Below the pieces are notes generated by a model. The model saw only the letters and a list, made by a program, of their open reading frames with translations. It was not told where the DNA came from and ran no database searches. Below are positions 1 to 6,801 of a stretch of 11,461 nucleotides of DNA, one piece after another (the first letter of the stretch is position 1; the number at the start of each line of letters is the position of its first letter). Origin of the DNA: Actinomycetota bacterium. GTDB taxonomy: Bacteria > Actinomycetota > UBA4738 > HRBIN12. Position numbers and translations under genes: made by a program. The stretch spans positions 1 to 11,461 of the forward strand of contig VAYF01000055.1 in the NCBI GenBank assembly GCA_005883885.1. Reading direction: 5' to 3'.

Positions 1-82
1 GGCGGGGAACATCGAGAAGATCGAGCCGGTCGACTCGGACGAAGCGTCCATCGAGGTCGAGCTCGATACCGACCAACCCTGA
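1..82 (+). CDS. C-terminal end of an upstream protein (possibly valyl-tRNA synthetase)
   Basis: An open frame beginning at base 2 runs to a TGA at 80-82 and gives about 26 residues, acidic and ending ELDTDQP. The stop overlaps the folC start by one base (TGATG), the usual sign of translational coupling, and nothing else in the stretch competes with this frame. The protein cannot be identified from so short a tail. In Streptomyces and Mycobacterium the gene before folC is valS, so a valyl-tRNA synthetase is the best guess, but that rests on synteny alone. Many bacterial ValS proteins end in a Leu/Arg-rich coiled coil, which this tail does not resemble. Confidence 0.55.
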   Translation, partial: AGNIEKIEPVDSDEASIEVELDTDQP

Positions 83-1362
83 TGCGGTTCGCCGATGCCC
101 TCAAGCGGCTGGACGCTCGCCAGCCCGAGCACATGCCCGGTCCGTCGTTGGAGCGGATCCGCGAGGTCGCCGCGCTGCTGGATCAGCCACAGCTGACGTA
201 CCCCACGATCCACCTCACCGGGACGAACGGCAAGACCACGGCGGCCCGGGTCGCGGCATCGGTGGCGTGCGCGCACGGGATCACCGTCGGTCTGTACACC
301 TCGCCCCACTTGCTGTCGGTCACCGAGCGCTTCTCGGTCTGCGGGCAGGACATCACCGAAGAGGAGTTCGCCCAGGAGTGGGAGCACCTCGAGCCGTTCC
401 TCCAGCTCGTCGATGGCCGGGGGTCCGGCGAGGTCACGTACTTCGAGGCCGTCACCGCCCTCGCGTACCTCTGGTTCGCCGACAAGCCGGTCGGGCTCGG
501 CGTGTTCGAGGTCGGGATGGGCGGGGCGTGGGATGCGACCAACCTCGTGGACGGCGAGGTCGCGGTCGTCACGCCGATCGGGATGGACCACGTCGCCGAG
601 CTGGGGCCGACCCTCGAGGACATCGCGGGGGAGAAGGCGGGCATCCTCAAGCCCGGTTCGACCGCGGTGTTCCGCGAGCAGGAGCCTGCGGCCGCAGCCG
701 TGTTGGAGGGGCGTGCTGCCGAGGTCGGCAGCACGCCCCGCTGGGAGGGCAAGGACTGGGAGGTCGAGGAACGCCTGCTCGCCGTCGGCGGGCAGGCGTT
801 CCGCCTCCGTGGGCTCCACGCGACGTACGAGGACCTCTACCTGCCGCTGTTCGGTGACTACGCCGTGCACAACGCGGGGGCGGGGGTCGTCGCGGTTGAG
901 GCGTTGACCGGGCAACCGCTGCACGACGAGACGCTGCGTGAGGGCCTGGCCGCGGTGCAGAGCCCCGGGCGGCTCGAGATCGTGGCGCTCCAGCCCTCGG
1001 TTGTCCTGGACGGTGCGCACAACCCTGCGGGTGCGGCCGCGCTCGCCGAGGCGATGCGCGAGTCCTTCCGGTGGGAGCGTCTGCACCTCGTCCTCGCCGT
1101 GAGCGCCAACAAGGATCTGGCGGGCATCTGCGCCCCGCTCGCACCGCTCGCCGACGAGGCGTACGTCGCCAGGAACGAGAGCGTGCGGAGCGCCGATCCG
1201 CTCGACGTCGCCGACGCGCTGGGTCGTCCGGCCGCGCGGTTCGGCGCGGTCGCAGAGGCGCTCGCCGCGGCACGAGCTGCAGCCGCTCCTCGCGACATCG
1301 TGCTCGTGACGGGGTCCCTGTTCACCGTTGCCGACGCCAAGCGAGCGCTGGCCGCGCGATGA
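82..1362 (+). CDS. folC: Folylpolyglutamate synthase / dihydrofolate synthase
   Basis: This cytosolic ATP-dependent ligase of the Mur ligase superfamily adds glutamate to dihydropteroate and/or tetrahydrofolate, which retains folates in the cell. The 426-residue length is normal for the family. Visible signatures are the P-loop GTNGKTT at residues 47-53, SPHLLSVTERF at 74-84, the Mg/ATP-site block EVGMGGAWDATN at 143-154, MDH at 168-170, EKAGILKPG at 184-192, PGRLE at 295-299 and DGAHNP at 310-315, which lies in the C-terminal Mur-ligase domain. The ATG is chosen because it overlaps the preceding stop (TGATG) and gives the expected N-terminus about 46 residues before the P-loop; there is no Shine-Dalgarno, consistent with coupling. 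Codons for residues 209-220 lie in a perfect 14-bp inverted repeat (708-739). ndk follows after 23 bp; the DUF4233 membrane-protein gene that often separates folC and ndk in actinobacteria is missing. Confidence 0.96.
   Translation: MRFADALKRLDARQPEHMPGPSLERIREVAALLDQPQLTYPTIHLTGTNGKTTAARVAASVACAHGITVGLYTSPHLLSVTERFSVCGQDITEEEFAQEWEHLEPFLQLVDGRGSGEVTYFEAVTALAYLWFADKPVGLGVFEVGMGGAWDATNLVDGEVAVVTPIGMDHVAELGPTLEDIAGEKAGILKPGSTAVFREQEPAAAAVLEGRAAEVGSTPRWEGKDWEVEERLLAVGGQAFRLRGLHATYEDLYLPLFGDYAVHNAGAGVVAVEALTGQPLHDETLREGLAAVQSPGRLEIVALQPSVVLDGAHNPAGAAALAEAMRESFRWERLHLVLAVSANKDLAGICAPLAPLADEAYVARNESVRSADPLDVADALGRPAARFGAVAEALAAARAAAAPRDIVLVTGSLFTVADAKRALAAR
708..739. repeat. Perfect 14-bp inverted repeat inside folC
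   Basis: Arms 708-721 (GGGGCGTGCTGCCG) and 726-739 (CGGCAGCACGCCCC) are exact reverse complements around a 4-base loop (722-725, AGGT). In RNA this would be a very stable hairpin. It is not followed by a T-run, so it does not look like a classical intrinsic terminator. It falls in the stretch between the conserved EKAGILKPG and PGRLE motifs of FolC, a variable part of the protein. The pairing is seen directly; a function is not established. Confidence 0.85.
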
Positions 1363-1370
1363 GCGGCCGC

Positions 1371-1376
1371 TAGACT
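1371..1376 (+). promoter_or_regulatory. Possible -10 box (TAGACT) for a near-leaderless ndk transcript
   Basis: TAGACT fits the actinobacterial TANNNT -10 pattern and ends 9 bases before the ndk ATG, so transcription would begin within about 3 bases of the start codon. ndk has no Shine-Dalgarno sequence, which agrees with a leaderless or near-leaderless message. No convincing -35 element is seen, and chance matches to TANNNT are common. Confidence 0.35.
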
Positions 1377-1385
1377 GACGCGACC

Positions 1386-1793
1386 ATGGCGATCGAATCG
1401 ACCCTGCTGATCGTGAAACCCGACGGCGTTCGGCGCGGTCTCGTCGGCGAGATCCTGCGACGGGCCGAGGCGAAGGGCCTCACCATCGATGCGCTCGAGC
1501 TCCGCGTGATCGAGCGAGCGACCGCCGAGGAACACTACGGCGAGCACCGCGAGAAGCCGTTCTTCGGCGAGCTCGTCGACTTCATCATCGGGGGACCGGT
1601 GGTGGTCGGGAAGCTCTCGGGCGAATCGGCGATCACCTGCTGGCGCACGCTGATGGGCCCGACCGATCCCGTGGACGCTCCGCCGGGCTCGATCCGCGGG
1701 GACTACGCCACCCTGATCGGCGAGAACATCGTGCACGGGTCCGACTCGCCGGAGTCCGCGGCACGGGAGCTGAAGCTCTTCTTCGGCGGCTGA
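1386..1793 (+). CDS. ndk: Nucleoside diphosphate kinase
   Basis: Ndk transfers the gamma-phosphate from ATP to other (deoxy)nucleoside diphosphates through a phosphohistidine intermediate, balancing NTP and dNTP pools in the cytosol. The 135-residue product has the family's normal bacterial length. It carries the KPDGV motif (K11), the PFF/GELV stretch at 58-64, the GPTDP...PGSIRGDYA block at 91-108 and the active-site NIVHGSDS with catalytic H117. The ATG gives the canonical N-terminus (MAIESTLLIVKPDG). There is no ribosome-binding site before it, but a TAGACT box lies just upstream. It sits 23 bp after folC, as in other actinobacteria apart from the missing DUF4233 gene, and is followed after only 5 bp by the serine hydrolase gene, so those two are probably co-transcribed. 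Confidence 0.97.
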   Translation: MAIESTLLIVKPDGVRRGLVGEILRRAEAKGLTIDALELRVIERATAEEHYGEHREKPFFGELVDFIIGGPVVVGKLSGESAITCWRTLMGPTDPVDAPPGSIRGDYATLIGENIVHGSDSPESAARELKLFFGG

Positions 1794-1798
1794 CCCCG

Positions 1799-3421
1799 TT
1801 GAGCGGACTCGAGGAAGCGTTCGAGCGGATCGGCCGCGCCGCGGAGCTCGATCTCCCGCTCACGCATGCGCCGGGCCTCGCGCTCGCCGTCACCGACGGC
1901 AACGACACGCTCGGCGCGGTCGTCCGCGGGTTCGCCGACGTCGCCGCCGGCCGTCCGATCAGGGTCGACACGCGCTTCCAGATCGGATCGATCTCGAAGT
2001 CCTTCGCGGCCCTCTGCATCCTGCAGGAAGAGGCGAGGGGAACGATCGCGCTCGACGTGTCGGTGAACGAGCTCCTCCCGTGGCTCGAGCTGCCGGAGCC
2101 GTTCGGTCCGATCACGCTGCATCACCTCCTGACCCATACCAGTGGGCTCATGACCGGGATCGAGCACGGACCGTGGGGGAAAGCCGATGCGCTGCGCGCG
2201 CGCTCGTACCCGCCGACCTTCGCGCCCGGCGACCGCTTCTCGTATTCGAACCTCGGCTACAAGCTGGTGGGACACGTGCTGGAGCGGGTCACCGGCATGC
2301 CCGTGCACGAGGTGCTCCAACACCGCCTCCTTGGCCCGCTCGGGATGACCCGGTCCGTCGGCGCGATCCTCGAGGAGGATCGCGCCGACGCCGCCGTTGG
2401 GTACGAGCCGCTCCTGTCGGACCGGCCTCCCCACCTCCAGAGCCAGCTCGCACCCGCCCTCTGGCAGGTCTCGAACGTCGCCGACGGCTCGATCGTGTCG
2501 ACGGTCGCGGACCTCTGCGCGTATGCCCGGGTGGTCCTCGCGGGCGGGCGAGGGCCCTCGGGAGCGCTCCTCGAGCCCGATCGGTTCGAACGATGGATCG
2601 GGCCGTACGTGGACACTGAGGAGCGCGGCACGCGCTACGGATACGGGTGGAACGTCGTCGACCTCGGCGGGCGGAGGACGGTCCGACACAGCGGCGGCAC
2701 GCTTGGGTTCGAGTCGCTGCTCGCGATCTGGCCGGACGAGGGTCTGGCGGTCGCACTGTGTCTGAACGGGTACGGGCTGCGCGACGCGATCGGCTCGTAC
2801 GCGTTGAGCGTCGTTTCCGCCGCGGTGGGCGCGCGGCCGCTGCCCGAACCCTTCCAGCCTGAGCCACCGGAGCGGATCGCCGACGCCGACCCCATCGCCG
2901 GGCGCTTCGTGGGCGGCGATCGCACGATCGAGCTGGACGCGGCCGACGGCGGGCTCGTGCTTCGATCCGGTCCGTTGGCGGTCCGGCTCGAGCGATGGCC
3001 CGACGAACCCGACCTCTTCGCGGTGCCGCACCCGGCCTTCGACCGGCATCTGCTCCGGGTCGCGCGCGACCAGACCGGAGCGGTGCTCGGGGTGGGCCAC
3101 GGTCCTCGGTGGTACGGCCGGGACGGCGTCATCCTCGACGAGGAGTCGCCGTTGACGCCGGGGTGGGACGCGTTCGCGGGTCTCTACCGGTCGGACGCGC
3201 CGTGGGTGCGAGCGATCAGGGTCTACGAACGACGTGGGGTGCTCCTCGCGGCGTGGCCCTCGAGCGGCGAGGAGTACGAGCTGACCCCCCTCCCGCAGGA
3301 CTGGTTCGCGGTCGGGGATCCCGCGCTCCCGCGCCGAGCTCGGTTCCTCGACGTGGTCGAGGGTCGTGCGCAGACGCTGGAGTACAACGGGGCGATCCTG
3401 ACGCGCTCGTTCGAAGGCTGA
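1799..3421 (+). CDS. Serine hydrolase, beta-lactamase/class C PBP fold, with two-part C-terminal region
   Basis: A 540-residue protein whose first ~340 residues form a serine beta-lactamase-like (PF00144-type) domain. The catalytic triplet is visible: S64-x-x-K67 (SISK), Y149-S-N151 and H297-S-G-G in place of the KTG strand; HHLLTHTSGL (108-117) and the FSYSNLGY block are further family marks. Residues ~365-445 and ~458-540 look like two related beta-rich modules, similar in layout to the lipocalin-like C-terminal domains of such hydrolases. No signal peptide, lipobox or membrane segment is seen, so it probably acts in the cytosol as an esterase, amidase or peptidase; the substrate is unknown and antibiotic resistance should not be inferred. 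The start is a TTG 5 bp after the ndk stop, without a clear Shine-Dalgarno, implying coupling to ndk; the next plausible starts would cut into the domain. A perfect 16-bp inverted repeat (2356-2390) is embedded in its codons. Confidence 0.88.
   Translation: MSGLEEAFERIGRAAELDLPLTHAPGLALAVTDGNDTLGAVVRGFADVAAGRPIRVDTRFQIGSISKSFAALCILQEEARGTIALDVSVNELLPWLELPEPFGPITLHHLLTHTSGLMTGIEHGPWGKADALRARSYPPTFAPGDRFSYSNLGYKLVGHVLERVTGMPVHEVLQHRLLGPLGMTRSVGAILEEDRADAAVGYEPLLSDRPPHLQSQLAPALWQVSNVADGSIVSTVADLCAYARVVLAGGRGPSGALLEPDRFERWIGPYVDTEERGTRYGYGWNVVDLGGRRTVRHSGGTLGFESLLAIWPDEGLAVALCLNGYGLRDAIGSYALSVVSAAVGARPLPEPFQPEPPERIADADPIAGRFVGGDRTIELDAADGGLVLRSGPLAVRLERWPDEPDLFAVPHPAFDRHLLRVARDQTGAVLGVGHGPRWYGRDGVILDEESPLTPGWDAFAGLYRSDAPWVRAIRVYERRGVLLAAWPSSGEEYELTPLPQDWFAVGDPALPRRARFLDVVEGRAQTLEYNGAILTRSFEG
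2356..2390. repeat. Perfect 16-bp inverted repeat inside the serine hydrolase gene
   Basis: Arms 2356-2371 (CGTCGGCGCGATCCTC) and 2375-2390 (GAGGATCGCGCCGACG) are exact reverse complements separated by the 3-base loop GAG. The region encodes residues ~187-197 (VGAILEEDRAD), a normal-looking part of the hydrolase domain after the LGMT motif. As DNA it could extrude a cruciform, and as RNA it is a very strong hairpin; no T-run follows. The pairing is certain; the role is not. Confidence 0.88.
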
Positions 3422-3446
3422 CCGGGCCCGGGCGGGCCGATCAGCC
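3416..3446. terminator. GC hairpin between convergent genes, possible bidirectional terminator
   Basis: The serine hydrolase gene and fabF meet tail to tail with 19 bp between them. Outer arms GGCTGA (3416-3421) and TCAGCC (3441-3446) pair and include both stop codons, because both genes end in GGC-TGA. An inner stem GGCCC (3425-3429) with GGGCC (3434-3438) closes a GGGC tetraloop. A hairpin at this spot could terminate both transcripts, but there is no T-run on either strand, so an intrinsic terminator is only a possibility. Confidence 0.45.
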
Positions 3447-4679
3447 CATCGCCCGGAACACGACACACGCGTTCTGGCCGCCGAACCCGAAAGAGTTCGA
3501 GAGCGCGAGCGCGACCTCCATCGTCCGCGCCTCGTTCGGAACGACGTCGAGGTCGCAGTCCGGGTCCGGGGTCGCGTAGTGGATCGTCGGGGGGATCGTC
3601 CCGTTCGTGATGGCCAGCGCGCAGACCGCCCCTTCGACGGCGCCGGCGGCGCCGAGCATGTGGCCTGTCATCGACTTCGTCGATGACACGGCCACCCGGT
3701 GGGCGACGTCCTCGCCCAGGGCCGCCTTGATCGCCACCGTTTCCGCGGCGTCGTTGAGCGGGGTGGAGGTTCCGTGGGCGTTGATGTAGGAGAGGTCCTC
3801 GGGCCGTACGCCGGCGTCGCGGAGCGCCCAGCGCATCGCGAGCGTCGCGCCCCCTCCCTTGGGATCGGGGGCCGTGATGTGATACGCGTCGTCCGACGCC
3901 CCGTATCCGGCCACCTCGCAGTAGACCCGCGCCCCACGGGCCCCCGCGTGCTCCTCGGATTCGAGGATCAACGTCGCCGCGCCCTCCGACAGCACGAACC
4001 CGTTGCGTCCGGCGTCGAAGGGTCGCGACGCGGTCTCGGGATCGGGGTTCTTCGTCAGCGCGGTCATCTGCGCGAACGCGGCGACCGTCAACGGAACGGT
4101 GGCCGCCTCCGAGCCGCCGACGACGCAGAGGTCCAGGTAGCCATCGCGGATCAGACGCATCCCTTCACCGATCGCGTTGTTCGACGACGCGCACGCCGAC
4201 AGGGTGGCCATGTTGTGTCCGGTTAGTCCGTACCGCATCGCGATGTGTCCGGCGGCCGCGTTGGCCATGAGCATCGGGACCATGAAGGGGGATACCCGCC
4301 CCGGGCCCTTCTCGAGCAGCACGGAGTGCTGCGTGAGCAACGTCTGGATCCCGCCGATCCCGGTCCCGAAGATGCAGCCGCCTCGCTCGGACACGATCTC
4401 CGGCTCGGCGGCGTCCGCCCACGCGAGCGCGGCCGATGCCAGCGCGAAGTGGACGAACCGGTCCATGCGGCAGGCTTCTTTCGCGTCCAGATACGCGGAT
4501 GGATCGAACCCGTCCACCTCGCCCGACACCTTGACGGACAGGTCGTCGGTCGGGAACTGGGTGATCCGTCGGACGCCGTTGCGGCCTGAGGTCATCCCCT
4601 TCCAGAAGTCGTCCACCCCGGTTCCGACCGGCGTGACGGGCCCGATCCCCGTGACGACGACTCGCGTACGTTGGCTCAT
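3441..4679 (-). CDS. fabF: 3-oxoacyl-[acyl-carrier-protein] synthase II (KAS II)
   Basis: FabF condenses malonyl-ACP with a growing acyl-ACP and drives each elongation round of type II fatty-acid synthesis. The 412-residue length is typical. The Cys-His-His triad of decarboxylating ketosynthases is present: C163 in TLSACASSNNAIG, H302 in NAHGTSTPLND and H340 in KSMTGHMLGAAG, with the conserved K335. GTGIGG (105-110), RPFDAGRNGFVLSEGA (219-234) and the C-terminal NSFGFGGQNA (395-404) are also family marks. The residues after the active-site Cys (ASSNN) differ from the common C-[TA]-[STA]-G pattern. The ATG lies 19 bp after the acpP stop, with only a weak GAGG at 4691-4694. It is the last gene of the cluster and ends at a hairpin facing the convergent hydrolase gene. 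Confidence 0.96.
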   Translation of the reverse strand: MSQRTRVVVTGIGPVTPVGTGVDDFWKGMTSGRNGVRRITQFPTDDLSVKVSGEVDGFDPSAYLDAKEACRMDRFVHFALASAALAWADAAEPEIVSERGGCIFGTGIGGIQTLLTQHSVLLEKGPGRVSPFMVPMLMANAAAGHIAMRYGLTGHNMATLSACASSNNAIGEGMRLIRDGYLDLCVVGGSEAATVPLTVAAFAQMTALTKNPDPETASRPFDAGRNGFVLSEGAATLILESEEHAGARGARVYCEVAGYGASDDAYHITAPDPKGGGATLAMRWALRDAGVRPEDLSYINAHGTSTPLNDAAETVAIKAALGEDVAHRVAVSSTKSMTGHMLGAAGAVEGAVCALAITNGTIPPTIHYATPDPDCDLDVVPNEARTMEVALALSNSFGFGGQNACVVFRAMG

Positions 4680-4698
4680 GGTTCGCTGCGCCTCGCGC

Positions 4699-4950
4699 TC
4701 AGCTGACCCCGAGCTTGCTCGCGACGAGGTCGATCGCCTGGCCGACCGTCTTCACCGATTCCATCTCTTCCTCAGGGATCTCGATGCTCCACTCTTCTTC
4801 GAGCGCGAGCACGGCTTCAACCAGGTCGAGCGAATCGGCGTTGAGGTCTTCCTGGAACCGGGCGTCGGGGACGACTTGCACCTCGTCCACCGCGAGCTGC
4901 TCGGCGAGCACCTTCTTCACCCGGGTCTCGATCTCTGCACGATCGGTCAT
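4699..4950 (-). CDS. acpP: Acyl carrier protein
   Basis: This small acidic carrier protein holds fatty-acyl intermediates on a 4'-phosphopantetheine arm and shuttles them between the Fab enzymes. From the ATG at 4950 it is 83 residues, close to the usual 75-85. The attachment site is S40 in NADSLDLVEAV, followed by the acidic recognition helix and an IEIPEEEMESVKTVGQAI stretch typical of bacterial ACPs. The start is decided by a perfect AGGAGG at 4961-4966, 10 bases before it; an in-frame ATG 14 codons upstream would add a Pro/Glu/Gly-rich leader and has no such site. This is the strongest Shine-Dalgarno in the cluster, fitting the high abundance usual for ACP. It sits 72 bp after fabG and 19 bp before fabF. 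Confidence 0.95.
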   Translation of the reverse strand: MTDRAEIETRVKKVLAEQLAVDEVQVVPDARFQEDLNADSLDLVEAVLALEEEWSIEIPEEEMESVKTVGQAIDLVASKLGVS

Positions 4951-4960
4951 CGGTACCGTT

Positions 4961-4966
4961 CCTCCT
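4961..4966 (-). promoter_or_regulatory. Strong Shine-Dalgarno (AGGAGG) of acpP
   Basis: The minus strand reads AGGAGG followed by 10 bases and then ATG at 4950. It fixes the acpP start 14 codons downstream of the longest possible reading frame. The other genes of this cluster lack a comparable site. Confidence 0.75.
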
Positions 4967-5022
4967 GGCTCTTTCGGCTGGTTCTCGGGCATGTATCGGG
5001 TCGTGGCCGGTCAGCCTATCCG

Positions 5023-5760
5023 TTAGGCGGTCAATCCGCCGTCGACGGGGATCACCGTGCCGTTCACGTACGAGGCGTCCTCGGACATCAGGAACCGCAC
5101 CACGGCCGCCACCTCTTCGAAACGAGCGGCGCGGTGGAGCGGTGTCTGGTCGATGTAGTAGGCGCGCATCTCGTCCGTGAGATGCGAGGTCATGTCCGTG
5201 TCGAGCAATCCGGGGCACAGCGCGTTGACGGTGACGCCTTTGGACGCCATCTCGCGTGCGAGGGACTTCGTGAGTCCGACGAGGCCGGACTTCGTGGCCG
5301 CGTAGACGGTCTGGCCGGCGTTCCCGTGGATCGCGACCGCGCTCGACATGTTGACGATCCGTCCCCACTTCTCGCGCAGCATCCCGCGGAGCGCCGCCTG
5401 CGAGCACAGGAACGAGCCGCGGAGGTTCGTCGCCATCGTCTGCTCGTAGACGTCCAACGGATACTTGATCAACAGGCCGTCGCGCGACATCCCGGCGTTG
5501 TTCACCAGCCCGGTCACGTTCCCGACCTCATCGGTCACGCGGCGGAAGGCTTCGTGGACGCTGGCTCCGTCGGTGACGTCGAGGGCGACCGCCAGGCCCT
5601 GCGTCCCTGCAGCCGAGAGCGCCTCGACCGTTTCCTTCGCGTCTTTCTCGCTCGACCGGTACCCGATCGCGACGGTCCAACCCGCCTCCGCAAGCGCGAC
5701 CGCGCATGCGCGGCCGATCCCGCGCGATCCGCCGGTGACCACCGCGACCTTCGCCGTCAC
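5023..5760 (-). CDS. fabG: 3-oxoacyl-[acyl-carrier-protein] reductase
   Basis: FabG is an NADPH-dependent short-chain dehydrogenase that reduces 3-oxoacyl-ACP to 3-hydroxyacyl-ACP. From the GTG at 5760 it is 245 residues, the classical SDR length. The nucleotide-binding TGGSRGIG is at 9-16, NNAG at 87-90, and the catalytic set N112, S140, Y153, K157 has the YxxxK spacing. The C-terminal NGTVIPVDGG (233-242) is characteristic of FabG. The start overlaps the fabH stop by 4 bases (GTGA), so the two are translationally coupled. The reading frame continues upstream through fabH as a spurious extension, which is rejected because the FabG fold begins right at this GTG and the extension is antisense-free fabH sequence in another frame. 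Its position between fabH and acpP matches many bacterial fab clusters. Confidence 0.96.
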   Translation of the reverse strand: MTAKVAVVTGGSRGIGRACAVALAEAGWTVAIGYRSSEKDAKETVEALSAAGTQGLAVALDVTDGASVHEAFRRVTDEVGNVTGLVNNAGMSRDGLLIKYPLDVYEQTMATNLRGSFLCSQAALRGMLREKWGRIVNMSSAVAIHGNAGQTVYAATKSGLVGLTKSLAREMASKGVTVNALCPGLLDTDMTSHLTDEMRAYYIDQTPLHRAARFEEVAAVVRFLMSEDASYVNGTVIPVDGGLTA

Positions 5761-6764
5761 GTCGCGATCCCGGCCATCGTCCAGCGCATCGCCGTCGCAC
5801 CCCACGTGAGTCCGGCGCCGAACGACGTGAAGAGGACGAGGTCGCCTTCCTTGATGCGGCCGGCCCGGTAAGCGCGATCGAGCGCGATGGGGATGGACGC
5901 GGCGCTCGTGTTGCCAACCTCGGCGACATCGACGACCGCGCGTTCGAGCGGGATCCCTAGTCGTTCGGCCACGGCGACCATGATGCGCGCGTTGGCCTGA
6001 TGGGGGATCAGCAGGTCGACGTCCTCGGGGGCGTGTCCGTTCTTCTCGAGGACCTCGCGACATGCCGCGGCCATCTCGGTCACCGCGCGCTTGAACACCT
6101 CGCGACCGTTGGGCATCTGGACATGGTGACGCGAAGCGGCCAGGGTCTGGGGGGATGCCGGCTCGCGCGAGCCGCCCGCGGGCACGAGCAGGATCTCGGC
6201 GGCGGTGCCGTCCGCCCCGAGCACGGTTCCCTCGATCCCCGGCCGTTCGCTCGCCTGGATCACGGTCGCGCCGGCGCCATCGCCGAACAGCACGCACGTC
6301 TGCCGGTCGGTGAAGTCGAGGATCCTGCTGAACACCTCGGCGCCGATCAGCAGGATCGTGTCGGCCATCCCGGCTTCGACGAACGCCGTGGCGGCGGCCA
6401 GGCCGTAGGAGAAGCCCGCGCAGGCTGCGTTCACGTCGAACGCTGGGCACGGCAGCTCGAGCTTGTCCTGGACCCAGACCGCGGTCGCCGGGAACGGCGT
6501 GTCCCCGGTCACGCTCGCGCACACGATCATGTCGAGCTGCTCCGCCGGGATCCCGGCCGTTCGCAGCGCGATCCGTGCCGCCTCGACGGCGAGATCCGAG
6601 GTCACGACGCCGTCGTCGGCGAAGTGGCGCGCTTCGATGCCGGTGCGGCTGCGGATCCACTCGTCGGTCGTGTCGATCCGTGCCTCGAACCAGGTATTGG
6701 GGACGAGGCGGGGAGGGAGCGACGAGCCAACGCCGGTGATGGTGGCGTGTCTGCTCACGGCCAC
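5757..6764 (-). CDS. fabH: 3-oxoacyl-[acyl-carrier-protein] synthase III (KAS III)
   Basis: FabH starts fatty-acid synthesis by condensing an acyl-CoA primer with malonyl-ACP; in actinobacteria it often prefers branched primers, which the sequence alone does not settle. The 335-residue product has the Cys-His-Asn triad: C115 in NAACAGFSYG, H255 in IPHQANARI and N285 in VGNTSAASIP. DTTDEWIRSRTGI (31-43), TPFPATA (89-95) and the C-terminal SFGAGLTWGA are further family marks. The start is GTG at 6764; a second GTG two codons later (6758) is equally possible, and neither has a Shine-Dalgarno. A TATCCT box at 6767-6772 could support a leaderless start here. It lies 37 bp after fabD and overlaps fabG by 4 bp. 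Confidence 0.96.
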   Translation of the reverse strand: MAVSRHATITGVGSSLPPRLVPNTWFEARIDTTDEWIRSRTGIEARHFADDGVVTSDLAVEAARIALRTAGIPAEQLDMIVCASVTGDTPFPATAVWVQDKLELPCPAFDVNAACAGFSYGLAAATAFVEAGMADTILLIGAEVFSRILDFTDRQTCVLFGDGAGATVIQASERPGIEGTVLGADGTAAEILLVPAGGSREPASPQTLAASRHHVQMPNGREVFKRAVTEMAAACREVLEKNGHAPEDVDLLIPHQANARIMVAVAERLGIPLERAVVDVAEVGNTSAASIPIALDRAYRAGRIKEGDLVLFTSFGAGLTWGATAMRWTMAGIAT

Positions 6765-6766
6765 CG

Positions 6767-6772
6767 AGGATA
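6767..6772 (-). promoter_or_regulatory. Possible internal -10 box (TATCCT) before fabH
   Basis: On the minus strand TATCCT lies in the 37-bp fabD-fabH gap. A start 6-8 bases downstream would fall at or between the two candidate GTG starts of fabH, giving a leaderless message. No matching -35 is visible; read-through from fabD is equally plausible. Confidence 0.25.
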
Positions 6773-6801
6773 TCGGAAGGGCAGCACGGTGGCTCCCGTG
6801 A

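Noticed and set aside
1799..3421. Antibiotic-resistance beta-lactamase
   Set aside because: No signal peptide, and the family is broad, with many esterases and peptidases. The three motifs alone do not show beta-lactam hydrolysis.
1703..3466. 587-codon minus-strand frame opposite the serine hydrolase
   Set aside because: Low-complexity Arg/Glu/Asp composition with no domain; the opposite strand has intact catalytic motifs.
4951..4992. Longer acpP start 14 codons upstream
   Set aside because: The AGGAGG at 4961-4966 lies inside this leader and points to ATG 4950; ACPs do not normally have such an extension.
5700..5713. 14-bp palindrome CCGCGCATGCGCGG in fabG codons
   Set aside because: The half-site is only 7 bp and GC-rich, and similar short palindromes recur in the window (for example 7101-7119 and 9633-9651), so it is not distinctive.
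4177..5871. 564-codon plus-strand frame opposite fabF, acpP and fabG
   Set aside because: Antisense to three conserved enzymes; composition typical of a GC-driven shadow frame.
5761..6660. Upstream extension of the fabG frame across fabH
   Set aside because: fabH is a complete, well-conserved gene in another frame here. FabG begins naturally at GTG 5760 with the GTGA overlap.
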